Shown: one piece after another, positions 25,940-34,514 of the stretch
How positions within the stretch are numbered: position 1 is the stretch's first letter
How the letters are laid out: each line of letters opens with the position of its first letter
From: Streptomyces coeruleorubidus
GTDB lineage: Bacteria; Actinomycetota; Actinomycetes; Streptomycetales; Streptomycetaceae
Length of the DNA: 64,000 nt
NCBI RefSeq assembly: GCF_028885415.1
Contig: NZ_CP118527.1
Location: forward strand, 3,100,001 to 3,164,000
Direction: 5' to 3'
Position numbers and translations under genes: made by a program
Notes under the pieces: generated by a model
Told to the model about the DNA's origin: nothing
The model's database searches: none
Seen by the model: only the letters and a program-made list of their open reading frames with translations

Positions 25940-26557
25940 ATGTCCGCTTCCCTGTACGAATCGCATGTGACGGTTCGCTGCACCGGGCCCGACGAGTCCG
26001 CGCGGCTGCGCCGCTGGGCGGCCGCGGGCGGCTTCAAACTGACGCACATCGTGCTGGCCAGGGGCCGGATGCGTGATCAGCCGATGCTGACGCTGTCCGG
26101 TTCGCCGTCGTACGCCTGCGAATCGGCGCGGGCGCGCGAGGTGGCGGCGCGCTTGCGCGCGGACGGTTTCGAGCCGGTCCGCGTGAAGATCGAGTCGTCG
26201 CCGTGGGCGCCGGAGGTGCCGCGCGAACCGTGCGACGACGGACGGTACTTCGAGCACCACGTGAAGCTGCTGCTCACCCCGGGCACGGATCTGGCGGCCC
26301 TCGCGGCCCGCGTCGTGCCGCACGGCGCCCATCTGTCGTGGAACGCCCGGCGGGTGCGGGGCGCACGGCACGAGCGGTTCGTGACCCAGCGCTGCCGCGC
26401 GGTGGACGCCGAGGGCGCCGACCAGGCGCTGGAGCGACTGCTCACGGAGCTGCAGGACTGCGTAGTGCTCGGCGTGGAGCGGGAGTTCGTGCTCCACGAC
26501 AGTGACATGTCGGTGGACGAGGGATGGCTGGAGGAGCCGGTGGGGGTGCGGACATGA
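25940..26557 (+). CDS. Hypothetical protein with an internal duplication, coupled to AbiEii-like gene
   Basis: 205 residues from ATG 25940. I do not recognise a named family. Two halves align: residues ~6-80 begin YESHVTVRCTGPDESARLRRWAAAGGFKL and residues ~100-185 begin FEHHVKLLLTPGTDLAALAARV (both continue with a basic strand and a helix), so the protein is a tandem repeat of one alpha/beta unit. The stop overlaps the next gene's ATG as ATGA (26554-26557), so it is made with a nucleotidyltransferase-like protein and may be its partner or antidote. GAGGAT 6 nt before the ATG suggests a leaderless mRNA. Divergent from hrdA. Confidence 0.75.
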   Translation: MSASLYESHVTVRCTGPDESARLRRWAAAGGFKLTHIVLARGRMRDQPMLTLSGSPSYACESARAREVAARLRADGFEPVRVKIESSPWAPEVPREPCDDGRYFEHHVKLLLTPGTDLAALAARVVPHGAHLSWNARRVRGARHERFVTQRCRAVDAEGADQALERLLTELQDCVVLGVEREFVLHDSDMSVDEGWLEEPVGVRT

Positions 26558-27552
26558 CCGGGACGTCGTGGGAGAGGTTCGGGTGGCAGAGCCCGGAGCT
26601 GCCCCGGGAGCCGCTGGACGAGGCCACCCGCAGGGCGGAGGACCTGCCGAAGACGCTGCGGCCGGTGCCGGGGGACGACGTGGTGCAGCGCCCGGTCTTC
26701 GACCCGGCCCTGAAGCAGCATCGGAACGCCTACCGGGCCACCGACCCGAGCTTCACCGACCCGGCCCGGGGCGAGGCCTGGCGGGCCGCCCGCCGACGGG
26801 CCCTGCAGCTGGTGCTGGCGGCCGTCTCCGGTTCGCCCTGGGTGGATGCGCTGGTGCTGCGGGGCAGCGTGCTGATGTCGGCGTGGTTCGGGGAGGCCGC
26901 GCGTGAGCCCGGGGACCTGGACTTCGTCGTCGTGCCGCACACCTGGAGGATCGAGGACGGCCGGACGGACCGGATGCTGACCGGCATCGCCGAGGCGGCG
27001 CAGGAACGGGCCGAGGCGAGCGGGGACGAGGTCGGGATCTCGGCGCGCGGCGCGGTCGTCGAGGACATCTGGACCTACGAGCGGGTGCCGGGCCGGCGGA
27101 TGGTGATCCCCTGGGGCGCGCCCGGGCTGCCCGGCGGCCACATCCAGCTGGACTTCGTCTTCAACGAGCGGCTGCCCGAGGAGCCCGAGCCGGTGGAGCT
27201 GCCGGGCGGGGCGCTCGTGCAGGCGGCGACACCGGAACTGTCGCTGGCGTGGAAGCTGATGTGGATCATCAACGACACATACGCCCAGGGCAAGGACCTG
27301 TACGACGCCGTCCTGCTGGCCGAGCGGCATCCGCTGCGCTATGAGCTGCTGCACGGGGTGTTCCGGCTGTCGGGCGAGTGGCCGTACCCCTACCGCGAGA
27401 AGATCCTGCTGGAGGACGTGGTGGAGGCGGTCGGGTACGTGGAGTGGAACCACTTCGTCACCGAGTACCCGCGCTTCCGGAACGACGAGCGGGAGTTCGC
27501 CGAGCGGCTGGTGCGGGCGGTGACGCCGACGTTCGAGGGGGGCGGGGCCTGA
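26554..27552 (+). CDS. AbiEii-type nucleotidyltransferase-like protein
   Basis: 332 residues from ATG 26554. The polymerase-beta/AbiEii nucleotide-binding core is visible: LVLRGSVLMSAWFG then PGDLDFVVVP, matching the RGS...DxD motif, followed by IQLDFVFNE (third acidic strand) and the AbiEii-like helix SLAWKLMWIINDTYAQGKDLYDAVLL, whose Lys-x-Lys/Asp arrangement is typical. AbiEii toxins nucleotidylate targets and are paired with AbiEi antitoxins; the partner here is not AbiEi-like but the duplicated hypothetical protein overlapping by 4 bp. Convergent with dnaG, 6 bp away. A housekeeping nucleotidyltransferase is also possible. Confidence 0.75.
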   Translation: MTGTSWERFGWQSPELPREPLDEATRRAEDLPKTLRPVPGDDVVQRPVFDPALKQHRNAYRATDPSFTDPARGEAWRAARRRALQLVLAAVSGSPWVDALVLRGSVLMSAWFGEAAREPGDLDFVVVPHTWRIEDGRTDRMLTGIAEAAQERAEASGDEVGISARGAVVEDIWTYERVPGRRMVIPWGAPGLPGGHIQLDFVFNERLPEEPEPVELPGGALVQAATPELSLAWKLMWIINDTYAQGKDLYDAVLLAERHPLRYELLHGVFRLSGEWPYPYREKILLEDVVEAVGYVEWNHFVTEYPRFRNDEREFAERLVRAVTPTFEGGGA

Positions 27553-27558
27553 CCGGCG

Positions 27559-29487
27559 TCAGAGCGCGGCGGCGCCGTGTTCCCGCAGGGCCTGGTCGTA
27601 CTGCTGGAGGACCCAGAGCTCGTTCTGCACGGCGGCCAGCTGGGCCGCATCGCCGTGGGTGCCGAGGCGGGTGAGCTGGCCGGTGATGTCGCGGATGCGG
27701 CGCTCGACGGCGCGGCGGCGGACGGTGACCAACTGGGCGCCCGCGTAGGTCTCGTCGACGCCCTTCACGCCCTTGTGCAGCAGGATCGCCTCGACGGCCA
27801 GTTCCGTCACCATCGCGCGAACCGCGTCGTCCGGGGCGGCCTCACGGACCTTGACCAGGTAGTCCTGGGGGTCCGCGACGCCCGGTTCCGCGCCGCCGGC
27901 GTCCAGGATGGCCTGGCGGACGGCGGCGTAGGGCGGGGCGGTGAACTCGTCGACGCCGTACGCGTCGAAGGCCGGGGAGACCAACTCCGGGCGCTGGAGG
28001 GCGAGTTTGAGGAGTTCGCGTTCGGTGGCGTAGACGGGGTTGCGGAGGTTGAGGGCCGGGCCGCGCGGAGCGGCGGACGGCTGGGCGGAGGCGTAGTGCT
28101 GCGACCCGTGCTGGTGCTGGTGCCGGTCCGGGGCGGGGCCCTTGCCGCCACGGTCGCGGGCCCAGCGGGCCAGCTGGGCCACGCGCTTGACCACGAACTG
28201 GGTGTCGAGGATGCCGAGCATGCCGGCGAGCTGGACGGCGACCTCGTGCTGGGCGCCGCTGTTCTTGATGCGGGCGACGATCGGTGCGGCCTCGTCCAGG
28301 GCGGCGGCGCGGCCGGCCGGGGTGTCGAGGTCGTAGCGGCTCACGATCTGGCGGAGGGCGAACTCGAAGAGCGGGGTGCGGGGTTCGACCAGGTCCGCCA
28401 CCGCCTCGTCGCCCTTGGCCAGGCGCAGGTCGCAGGGGTCCATGCCGTCGGGGGCGATGGCGATGTACGTCTCGGCGGCGAACTTCTGGTCGTCCTCGAA
28501 GGCGCGCAGGGCCGCCTTCTGGCCGGCCGCGTCGCCGTCGAAGGTGAAGATGACGCGGGCCGAGCCGTTGTCCATCAGCAGCCGGCGGAGGATCTTGATG
28601 TGGTCGCCGCCGAAGGCCGTGCCGCAGGTGGCGATGGCGGTCGTCACCCCGGCGAGGTGGCAGGCCATCACGTCCGTGTAGCCCTCGACGACCACCGCGC
28701 GGGACGTCTTCGCGATGTCCTTCTTCGCCAGGTCGATGCCGTAGAGGACCTGGGACTTCCGGTAGATCGGCGTGTCGGGCGTGTTGAGGTACTTGGGGCC
28801 GTTGTCCGCCTCGTAGAGCTTGCGGGCGCCGAAGCCGACGACCTCGCCGCCGATGTCGCGGATGGGCCACATCAGCCGGCCGCGGAAGCGGTCGATGGGG
28901 CCGCGGCGGCCCTCCTGGGCGAGGCCGGAGAGGAGGATCTCCTTGTCGGTGAAGCCCTTGCCGCGCAGATAGCGCGTGAGGTGGTCCCAGCCCTGGGGGC
29001 TGTAGCCGACGCCGAAGTGGACGGCGGCGGCCTGGTCGAAACCGCGCTCGGCGAGGAAGACGCGGCCGGTTTCGGCCTCGGGGCTCATCGCCAGCTGTTC
29101 CGCGTACCACTCGGCGGCGATCTTGTGGGCCTCGACCAGGCGGATGCGTTCGCCGCGCTGGTGGGAGGGGTTGTAGCCGCCCTCCTCGTAGCGCAGGGTG
29201 ATGCCCGCCTGGCCGGCCAGGCGCTCGACCGCCTCCGAGAAGGAGAGGTGGTCGATCTTCATCACGAACGTGATGGTGTCGCCGCCCTCCTGGCAGCCGA
29301 AGCAGTGGAACAGGCCCTTGCTCGGGCTGACCTGGAAGGACGGTGACTTCTCGTCGTGGAACGGGCACAGACCCTTGAGGTTGCCGCCGCCCGCGTTCCG
29401 CAGCTGGAGGTACTCGGACACCACGGCGTCGATCGGGACCGCGTCCCGTACCGCCTTCACGTCCTCGTCGTTGATCCGTCCAGCCAC
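27559..29487 (-). CDS. dnaG: DNA primase
   Basis: 642 residues from GTG 29487. N-terminal CHC2 zinc ribbon (Cys41, His44, Cys62, Cys65 in LCPFHDEKS and HCFGCQ), then the RNA-polymerase-like core (RLMWPIRDIGGEVVGFGARKL) and TOPRIM domain (VVVEGYTDVMACHLAG, FTFDGDAAGQKAALRAF), and a C-terminal DnaB-binding helical domain. It lays RNA primers at the replication fork. TAGAAT (29494-29499 on the minus strand) stands 6 nt before the GTG, a near-consensus -10 for a leaderless mRNA. The 3' end is 6 bp from the convergent AbiEii-like gene. Confidence 0.97.
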   Translation of the reverse strand: MAGRINDEDVKAVRDAVPIDAVVSEYLQLRNAGGGNLKGLCPFHDEKSPSFQVSPSKGLFHCFGCQEGGDTITFVMKIDHLSFSEAVERLAGQAGITLRYEEGGYNPSHQRGERIRLVEAHKIAAEWYAEQLAMSPEAETGRVFLAERGFDQAAAVHFGVGYSPQGWDHLTRYLRGKGFTDKEILLSGLAQEGRRGPIDRFRGRLMWPIRDIGGEVVGFGARKLYEADNGPKYLNTPDTPIYRKSQVLYGIDLAKKDIAKTSRAVVVEGYTDVMACHLAGVTTAIATCGTAFGGDHIKILRRLLMDNGSARVIFTFDGDAAGQKAALRAFEDDQKFAAETYIAIAPDGMDPCDLRLAKGDEAVADLVEPRTPLFEFALRQIVSRYDLDTPAGRAAALDEAAPIVARIKNSGAQHEVAVQLAGMLGILDTQFVVKRVAQLARWARDRGGKGPAPDRHQHQHGSQHYASAQPSAAPRGPALNLRNPVYATERELLKLALQRPELVSPAFDAYGVDEFTAPPYAAVRQAILDAGGAEPGVADPQDYLVKVREAAPDDAVRAMVTELAVEAILLHKGVKGVDETYAGAQLVTVRRRAVERRIRDITGQLTRLGTHGDAAQLAAVQNELWVLQQYDQALREHGAAAL

Positions 29488-29493
29488 GCAGCG

Positions 29494-29499
29494 ATTCTA
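29494..29499 (-). promoter_or_regulatory. -10 element of dnaG, leaderless type
   Basis: TAGAAT on the minus strand with CGCTGC and then the GTG start codon. The distance places transcription start at or within a base or two of the start codon. Confidence 0.65.
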
Positions 29500-29525
29500 C
29501 GGGGGCGGACCGACAGTCCTGACGG

Positions 29526-30791
29526 CTATGAGCCGAGGCTGTCCAGCGGCACGTGCGGGTCAGCCAGCGCCTCCGTGTTCACCCGGGCCTTGGAGCGGAT
29601 CAGCTGCTGGATCTTGTCTGTGACGTCCCACACGTTCACGTTCATCCCGGCCAGCACCCGGCCCTCCTTCACCCAGAAGGCGATGAACTCGCGCCGGCTC
29701 GCGTCCCCCCGGATCACCACCTGGTCGTACGTCCCCGGCGGCGCCCAGCCGGAGTACTCCATGCCGAGGTCGTACTGGTCGGAGAAGAAGTAGGGCACCC
29801 GGTCGTACGTCACGTCCCGGCCGAGCATGCAGCGGGCGGCCGCCGGGCCGCCGTTCAGCGCGTTGGCCCAGTGCTCCACCCGCATGCTGGTCTCGAAGAG
29901 GGCGTGGTGGAAGGAGGCCACGTCGCCGGCAGCGTAGATGTCGGGGTCGGAGGTGCGCAGCCGCTCGTCGACCACGACACCGCCGCCCCGCGCCGGGCCG
30001 GCGATCTCCAGCCCGGCCGCCTCCGCGAGGGCGACCCGCGGGGCCGCGCCGATCGCGGCCAGGACGTCGTGCGCCGGGTGTTCCTCGCCGTCGTCCGTGC
30101 GGGCCGCGAGGACCATGCCGTCCTGGCCGACGATCTCGGTGAGCCGGGTGCCGAACTGGAAGCGGACGCCGTGGTCGCGGTGCAGGTCGGCGAAGAGCTG
30201 GCCGAGCTCGGGGCCGAGGACCGAGTGCAGCGGGGTCGGCCCGCGGTGGATCACGGTGACCTCCGCGCCGTACTCGCGGGCCGCCGCCGCGACCTCCAGG
30301 CCGATCCAGCCGGCGCCCGCGATCACGAGGTGGCCGTTGTCGCGGCCGAGGTTGGTCAGCACGTGTTTGAGCCGCTCGGCGTGGGCGAGGCGGCGCAGGT
30401 GGTGGACACCGGCCAGGCCCGTGCCCGGGATGTCGAGGCGGCGGGGCTCGGCGCCGGTCGCCAGGAGCAGCTTGTCGTAGCGGACGACGGTGCCGTCCTC
30501 GCCGAAGCGGACCGTCTTCGCCGTACGGTCGATCGCGTCGACGGTCTGGCCGAGGTGCAGCTCGATGTCGTTCGCCGCGTACCAGGCGGGCTCGTGCACG
30601 AAGACGCTGTCGCGTTCCTCCTTGCCGAGGAGGTAGCCCTTGGACAGCGGCGGGCGCTCGTAGGGGTGGTCACGTTCGTCGCAGATCAGTATCACGCGGC
30701 CGGTGAAGCCCTCCGCCCGGAGCGTCTCGGCCGCCTTGGCGCCGGCGAGTCCGCCTCCGACGATGACGAATGTCTGATCCGCGTCGACCAC
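29526..30791 (-). CDS. FAD-dependent NAD(P)H:ferredoxin/rubredoxin reductase-like oxidoreductase
   Basis: 421 residues from GTG 30791, preceded by GAGGAGG at 6 nt. Two Rossmann folds: FAD motif FVIVGGGLAGAKAAETL and NAD motif LVIAGAGWIGLEVAAAAREYG; the second FAD motif DPDIYAAGDVASF with Trp-containing HWANALNGG is typical of the putidaredoxin/rhodocoxin reductase group, which reduce small iron-sulfur proteins for cytochromes P450 or dioxygenases. No ferredoxin or P450 gene is adjacent. Upstream of dnaG on the same strand but dnaG has its own promoter. Confidence 0.9.
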   Translation of the reverse strand: MVDADQTFVIVGGGLAGAKAAETLRAEGFTGRVILICDERDHPYERPPLSKGYLLGKEERDSVFVHEPAWYAANDIELHLGQTVDAIDRTAKTVRFGEDGTVVRYDKLLLATGAEPRRLDIPGTGLAGVHHLRRLAHAERLKHVLTNLGRDNGHLVIAGAGWIGLEVAAAAREYGAEVTVIHRGPTPLHSVLGPELGQLFADLHRDHGVRFQFGTRLTEIVGQDGMVLAARTDDGEEHPAHDVLAAIGAAPRVALAEAAGLEIAGPARGGGVVVDERLRTSDPDIYAAGDVASFHHALFETSMRVEHWANALNGGPAAARCMLGRDVTYDRVPYFFSDQYDLGMEYSGWAPPGTYDQVVIRGDASRREFIAFWVKEGRVLAGMNVNVWDVTDKIQQLIRSKARVNTEALADPHVPLDSLGS

Positions 30792-30969
30792 TTGATGCCT
30801 CCTCGTAAGGGTGTCGCCACTTGCGAGCGTCCCGCACGGAGCGTGATGCGGGAAGAGGGAGTGACCCGATCAGGCCACGGAGGGTCACGATCGGGCGCGC
30901 CGTGGCCCGCTGTTTCCCTGGTGCTGTCCCCTGTTTCCCGTCAGTTTCCTGTCAGTCTTCCCGTCAGTC

Positions 30970-32247
30970 TCATGCGTGCCCTGTCAGACGGGCGTGAAGC
31001 GACCGGGCGGAGGTGTCGGTGAGGGAGGAATCTTGGTCGACGATCACCCGCTTGCGGGCCCGGTCGTCCGGCGCCCGGTCGAACAGGGCGCGGAACTGCG
31101 GGTCCAGGCCGTCCGGGGCGCGGGCGGTGAGCGCCTCGGCCAGTTCGGCGACGACGATGCGCTGGTCGGCGCGCAGGCGTTCCTGCTCGGCGCGCTGCAT
31201 GACGTAGAGGTCGGCGACGGCCTTGAGGACGGCGCACTCCATCCGGGCCTGGCGCGGGACGACCAGTTCGGCGGCGTACCGGGTGAGGCGTCCGGCGCCG
31301 TACGTGGTGCGCGTCGCGGTCTCGGCGGCCAGGCAGAAGCGGCCGATGAGCTGGCTGGTGGCGTCCTTCAGACGGGCCTGGGCGACGGCGGTGCCGTCGT
31401 AGCCGTGCGGCCACCACTCCTGGGCGAGCAGCCGGTCCAGGGCCTCGGCGAGTTCGGCGGGGTCGGTGTCCGCCGGTACGTACCGGCCGCGGGCGACCCG
31501 GAAGACGTCCTGCCGTTCCGGTTCCGCGTGCAGGCAGTTCGGGTCGATGTGGCCGGCGTGCAGGCCGTCCTCCACGTCGTGCACCGAGTAGGCCACGTCG
31601 TCGGACCAGTCCATGACCTGCGCCTCGAAGCAGGCGCGGGTGCCGGGGGCGCCCTTGCGGACCCAGTCGAAGACCGGGCGGTCGTCCTCGTACACACCGA
31701 ACTTGTTCGACGCCGGGTCGGTGGGGTGAGCGCCGCGGGGCCAGGGGTACTTGGTGGCGGCGTCGAGGGCGGCGCGGGTGAGGTTGAGACCGACGGAGCC
31801 TTCGGGAGTGAACCGTTTGGGCTCGATGCGGGTGAGGAGTCTGAGGGACTGGGCGTTGCCCTCGAAGCCGCCGCAGTCCGCCGCGAACTCGTTGAGGGCC
31901 TGTTCGCCGTTGTGGCCGAAGGGTGGGTGGCCCAGGTCGTGGGAGAGGCAGGCGGCTTCCACGAGGTCCGGGTCACAGCCGAGGGCCGCGCCCAGTTCGC
32001 GGCCGACCTGGGCGCATTCGAGGGAGTGGGTGAGGCGGGTGCGGGGGCTGGCGTCCCAGGCTGGGCCCATGGTGCCGGGCGTCACCACTTGGGTTTTGCC
32101 GGCGAGGCGTCGTAGGGCGGCGGAGTGGAGGACTCGGGCTCGGTCGCGTTGGAAGGCGGTGCGGCCGGGGCGTTTGTCTGGTTCCGGGGCCCAGCGGTCG
32201 ACTGACGTCGGGTCGTAGGCCGGGGGGGTTTGTGGGGTGCCTGCCAT
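30970..32247 (-). CDS. dgt: Deoxyguanosinetriphosphate triphosphohydrolase-like HD protein
   Basis: 425 residues from ATG 32247. HD-domain ligands are visible: [17 protein letters not shown] (first His), then [17 protein letters not shown] (HD plus His), a later Asp in [19 protein letters not shown]. These enzymes cleave dNTPs to deoxynucleoside and triphosphate, controlling nucleotide pools; the short actinobacterial form is a dGTPase homologue near dnaG, a conserved placement. Longer N-terminal extensions in frame (to 32541) are non-coding and overlap the intergenic repeat. TACTGT (32254-32259 minus) is 6 nt from the ATG: leaderless type. Confidence 0.93.
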   Translation of the reverse strand: MAGTPQTPPAYDPTSVDRWAPEPDKRPGRTAFQRDRARVLHSAALRRLAGKTQVVTPGTMGPAWDASPRTRLTHSLECAQVGRELGAALGCDPDLVEAACLSHDLGHPPFGHNGEQALNEFAADCGGFEGNAQSLRLLTRIEPKRFTPEGSVGLNLTRAALDAATKYPWPRGAHPTDPASNKFGVYEDDRPVFDWVRKGAPGTRACFEAQVMDWSDDVAYSVHDVEDGLHAGHIDPNCLHAEPERQDVFRVARGRYVPADTDPAELAEALDRLLAQEWWPHGYDGTAVAQARLKDATSQLIGRFCLAAETATRTTYGAGRLTRYAAELVVPRQARMECAVLKAVADLYVMQRAEQERLRADQRIVVAELAEALTARAPDGLDPQFRALFDRAPDDRARKRVIVDQDSSLTDTSARSLHARLTGHA

Positions 32248-32312
32248 GTGTCGACAGTACGGGCATGGGTGTGCTGTGTGCCTGAGCGTTTGCCGGGTTC
32301 GAGTGTGTGGCG

Positions 32313-32382
32313 GGTGCGGGTTGAGTGTGGCTTGTCGCGCCCACGCGGCGGAGTCGCAAATCGATACAGCCCCGCACCCCTT
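32313..32382 (-). repeat. Dispersed ~70-bp intergenic repeat, copy 2 (inverted)
   Basis: Read on the minus strand it gives AAGGGGTGCGGGGCTGTATC, then GATTTGCGACTCCGCCGCG and on to CAACCCGCACC, matching copy 1 at 19041-19109 in the other orientation. Lies between the dGTPase and chelatase genes. Confidence 0.75.
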
Positions 32383-32405
32383 AGGGACCTGCACCAACCC
32401 GCGTT

Positions 32406-33179
32406 CTAAGCCGAAGCCAATTCGGGCACAGCCGTCGAAGCCGCCGCCAGAGTCTCGTCGTAGCGGTGGAGGAGGAGGTGGGCCATGGACGGGTGCGTGC
32501 CGAGGGGGGCCGCTGCTATCCAGGGGGCCGACTGGGCGCACTCCGTGGCGAAGCGGCCGGGGGCCGTGAAGTAGGAGGCCAGGGCTATGTGGCGGCGGCC
32601 CCTCGCGAGGAGGGTGCGGACGGCCGTCTCGACCGTCGGGGTCGCCGCCGAGGCGTAGGCGGGGATGACGGGGACGCCCAGGCGGGCCGCGAGGAGATGG
32701 GCCGTGCGGCCGGTGTCCGCCTTGGCGTCCGGGTCGCGGGAACCGGCCGCGGCGAGTACCACCGCGCTGCTGCTGCGGGGCGTGCCACCCCAGCCCGCCT
32801 CCTCCAGGCGGGCCTGGAGGGCGTCCACCAGGAGGGGGTGCGGGCCCAGGGGGGCCGCCACGTGGGTCCGGGCCGGGGAGGCCGCGGCCATCTCGGGGAT
32901 GTCCTGCTTGACGTGGTAGCCGCGGCTGAGGAGGAGGGGGACCAGGACGGCCTCCGTGCCTCCCAGGGCGGCGAGGGTGTCGGGGAGCAGGGGGGCGTTC
33001 AGTTCGATGTGCCCGAGGTGCACCGGCACATCGGGGCGCAGCGCGCGGACGCGGTCCAGGAGCGCGCGTACGGTGCTCAGCGCACGGGGGTCGCGGCTGC
33101 CGTGCGCCACGACCACGAGGGCGGGCGGGGCCGGGCGGCGCGTGGCGGGCGGCGGGACGAGGCTGAGCTTGCTGGGCAT
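32406..33179 (-). CDS. CbiX/SirB-like sirohydrochlorin chelatase family protein
   Basis: 257 residues. Double CbiX-like units: first [23 protein letters not shown] with [16 protein letters not shown] and [16 protein letters not shown], where the two His are metal-insertion ligands; second [18 protein letters not shown] with [13 protein letters not shown], in which the catalytic His is replaced by Ala (AAAGS). The family inserts Fe2+ or Co2+ into sirohydrochlorin; iron gives siroheme, the cofactor of NirB encoded at 48.7 kb, and actinobacterial members usually adjoin nitrite or sulfite reductase genes. Nothing regulatory is obvious upstream. Confidence 0.85.
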   Translation of the reverse strand: MPSKLSLVPPPATRRPAPPALVVVAHGSRDPRALSTVRALLDRVRALRPDVPVHLGHIELNAPLLPDTLAALGGTEAVLVPLLLSRGYHVKQDIPEMAAASPARTHVAAPLGPHPLLVDALQARLEEAGWGGTPRSSSAVVLAAAGSRDPDAKADTGRTAHLLAARLGVPVIPAYASAATPTVETAVRTLLARGRRHIALASYFTAPGRFATECAQSAPWIAAAPLGTHPSMAHLLLHRYDETLAAASTAVPELASA

Positions 33180-33394
33180 GCCATCGATGGTCGCCGCCGC
33201 ACGTTGCCGTCCCGTTGCGTGGGCGTCACGGGTGTTTTCCGGCGGTTCACGATGCGGGACGGTGGGGGTGTGAGGCCGCTTGACCTGGAGTTTCCGTGTA
33301 ACGAGTGAAGCTGGTCACGCGTGCGCGGATGAACCGGGCGGCCCGAGGAGGCGTCCCTGACTGTCGGGGGGCCGATCTGGGGAGGGACCGTCCG

Positions 33395-34093
33395 ATGCGT
33401 CGTGTGACGTTCCGCAGACCGCGGCTGCCGCGTACCCGGCGAGGGCAGCGGCGGCTGGTGCAGGCCGTGATGGCCGGGTGCGTGCTCGCGCTGCTTCCGG
33501 CGACCTGGATGTATGTGGCCGCGGGCGACCGGCTGCGGACGGCGGCGGACGTGCCGCGGACCGATGTGGCCGTGGTGTTCGGTGCCGGGTTGTGGGCCGG
33601 GGAGCCCTCGCCGTACCTCGCGCACCGGCTGGACGCGGCGGCCGAGCTGTACCGGAAGGGGCGGGTCGAGGTGGTGCTCGTCACCGGGGACAACAGCCGC
33701 GAGGACTACGACGAGCCGGACGCGATGCGTGTGTACCTGACGCGGCACGGGGTGCCCGACGGGCGGATCGTCAGCGACTACGCGGGGTTCGACACCTGGG
33801 ACTCCTGCGTGCGCGCGAAGAAGATCTTCGGGGTGGACGAGGCCGTGCTGATCAGCCAGGGATTCCATATCCGGCGGGCGGTGGCGCTGTGCCAGGCGGC
33901 GGGGGTGGAGTCGTACGGGGTGGGGGTGGACGCCGTGCATGACGCGACCTGGTACTACGGGGGTGCCCGGGAGATCCTCGCCGCCGGGAAGGCGGCTCTG
34001 GACGCGGTGTTCCGGCCGGATCCCCGGTTCCTCGGGCCCCGGGAGCCGGGCGTGGAGCAGGCGTTGGCCACGGCCGAAGAGACGCTCGGATGA
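33395..34093 (+). CDS. SanA/YdcF-like DUF218 membrane protein
   Basis: 232 residues from ATG 33395 (GGGGAGGGACC upstream; a GTG at 33305 would add 30 residues). One N-terminal TM helix (VMAGCVLALLPATWMYVAAG) is followed by a DUF218 domain: VAVVFGAGLWAGEPSPYLAHRLDAAAELY, VLVTGDNSRE, DEPDAMRVYL, DYAGFDTWDSC and LISQGFHIRRAVALC. SanA affects envelope barrier and vancomycin resistance in E. coli; a role in peptidoglycan or polysaccharide metabolism is inferred. A strong 12-bp inverted repeat lies 33 bp after the stop. Confidence 0.88.
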   Translation: MRRVTFRRPRLPRTRRGQRRLVQAVMAGCVLALLPATWMYVAAGDRLRTAADVPRTDVAVVFGAGLWAGEPSPYLAHRLDAAAELYRKGRVEVVLVTGDNSREDYDEPDAMRVYLTRHGVPDGRIVSDYAGFDTWDSCVRAKKIFGVDEAVLISQGFHIRRAVALCQAAGVESYGVGVDAVHDATWYYGGAREILAAGKAALDAVFRPDPRFLGPREPGVEQALATAEETLG

Positions 34094-34126
34094 ATCCGGA
34101 CTTTCTCCCCCTCCTGGTTTGACGCG

Positions 34127-34154
34127 CGCATTTCACACCGGAGTGTGAAATGCG
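34127..34154. promoter_or_regulatory. 12-bp perfect inverted repeat (CGCATTTCACAC / GTGTGAAATGCG)
   Basis: Arms 34127-34138 and 34143-34154 with loop CGGA; a third half-site CGCATTT is at 34177-34183. It could terminate the SanA-like gene, but the AT-rich arms and location just before the small peptide gene favour an operator for that gene. Confidence 0.5.
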
Positions 34155-34248
34155 ACTTGGGCGCTCTCGGTGATCACGCATTTAGTGTCTTCGCCGTGCG
34201 GCGGCGGATCTCGGGCCGTCCGCCGCGAACTGGGGGAAAGGACACGTG

Positions 34249-34404
34249 ATGACTCGACTTCGCTCCGCGCTGGTCACGGCCGCCGCGGTCGCGCTGCTGG
34301 CCGGGACGGCCGCCATGGGGACCGCCTCGGCGGAACCCGTGGCCGCCGCGCCGGTCGAGGCCATGGAGCCGGGCGACAATCCGTACTACGCGTACGAGTG
34401 CTGA
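34249..34404 (+). CDS. 51-residue secreted peptide ending in Cys
   Basis: ATG 34249 to TGA 34402-34404, preceded by GGGGAAAGGA. Residues 1-28 are an ideal Sec signal peptide (MTRLRSALVTAAAVALLAG core, cleavage after TASA). The predicted mature part is only 23 residues: Ala/Pro/Val-rich, then EPGDNPYY and the terminus AYEC with a single C-terminal Cys. High GC3 and the signal peptide argue it is real. It sits between a strong inverted repeat and a strong terminator, i.e. it is a monocistronic unit. Function unknown; a signalling, surface-linked or processed peptide is possible. Confidence 0.7.
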   Translation: MTRLRSALVTAAAVALLAGTAAMGTASAEPVAAAPVEAMEPGDNPYYAYEC

Positions 34405-34463
34405 CCACGGCCGCCGTGTGCTGACCGGGGCCGTGTCATGACCAGACACAGCCCCTGAACGTG

Positions 34464-34512
34464 GCCGGGGGCGGGAGCGCGGCCGGCGCGCTCCGCGCGT
34501 CCCGCCCCCGGC
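34464..34512. terminator. Strong bidirectional hairpin terminator
   Basis: GCCGGGGGCGGGA (34464-34476) pairs perfectly with TCCCGCCCCCGGC (34500-34512); inside lies a further GCGCG/CGCGC stem. It ends the small peptide gene and the convergent enoyl-CoA hydratase gene (stop at 34515). Confidence 0.75.
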
Positions 34513-34514
34513 TG

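Noticed and set aside
30900..30969. CCCGTCAGTTTCC-type short repeats before the dGTPase stop as regulatory sites
   Set aside because: Imperfect, short and located downstream of one gene and upstream of none nearby; no symmetry of a regulator site.
30970..32541. Longer dGTPase starting near 32541
   Set aside because: The extra N-terminal ~98 residues are read from an intergenic repeat and lack coding character; ATG 32247 with its -10 fits better.
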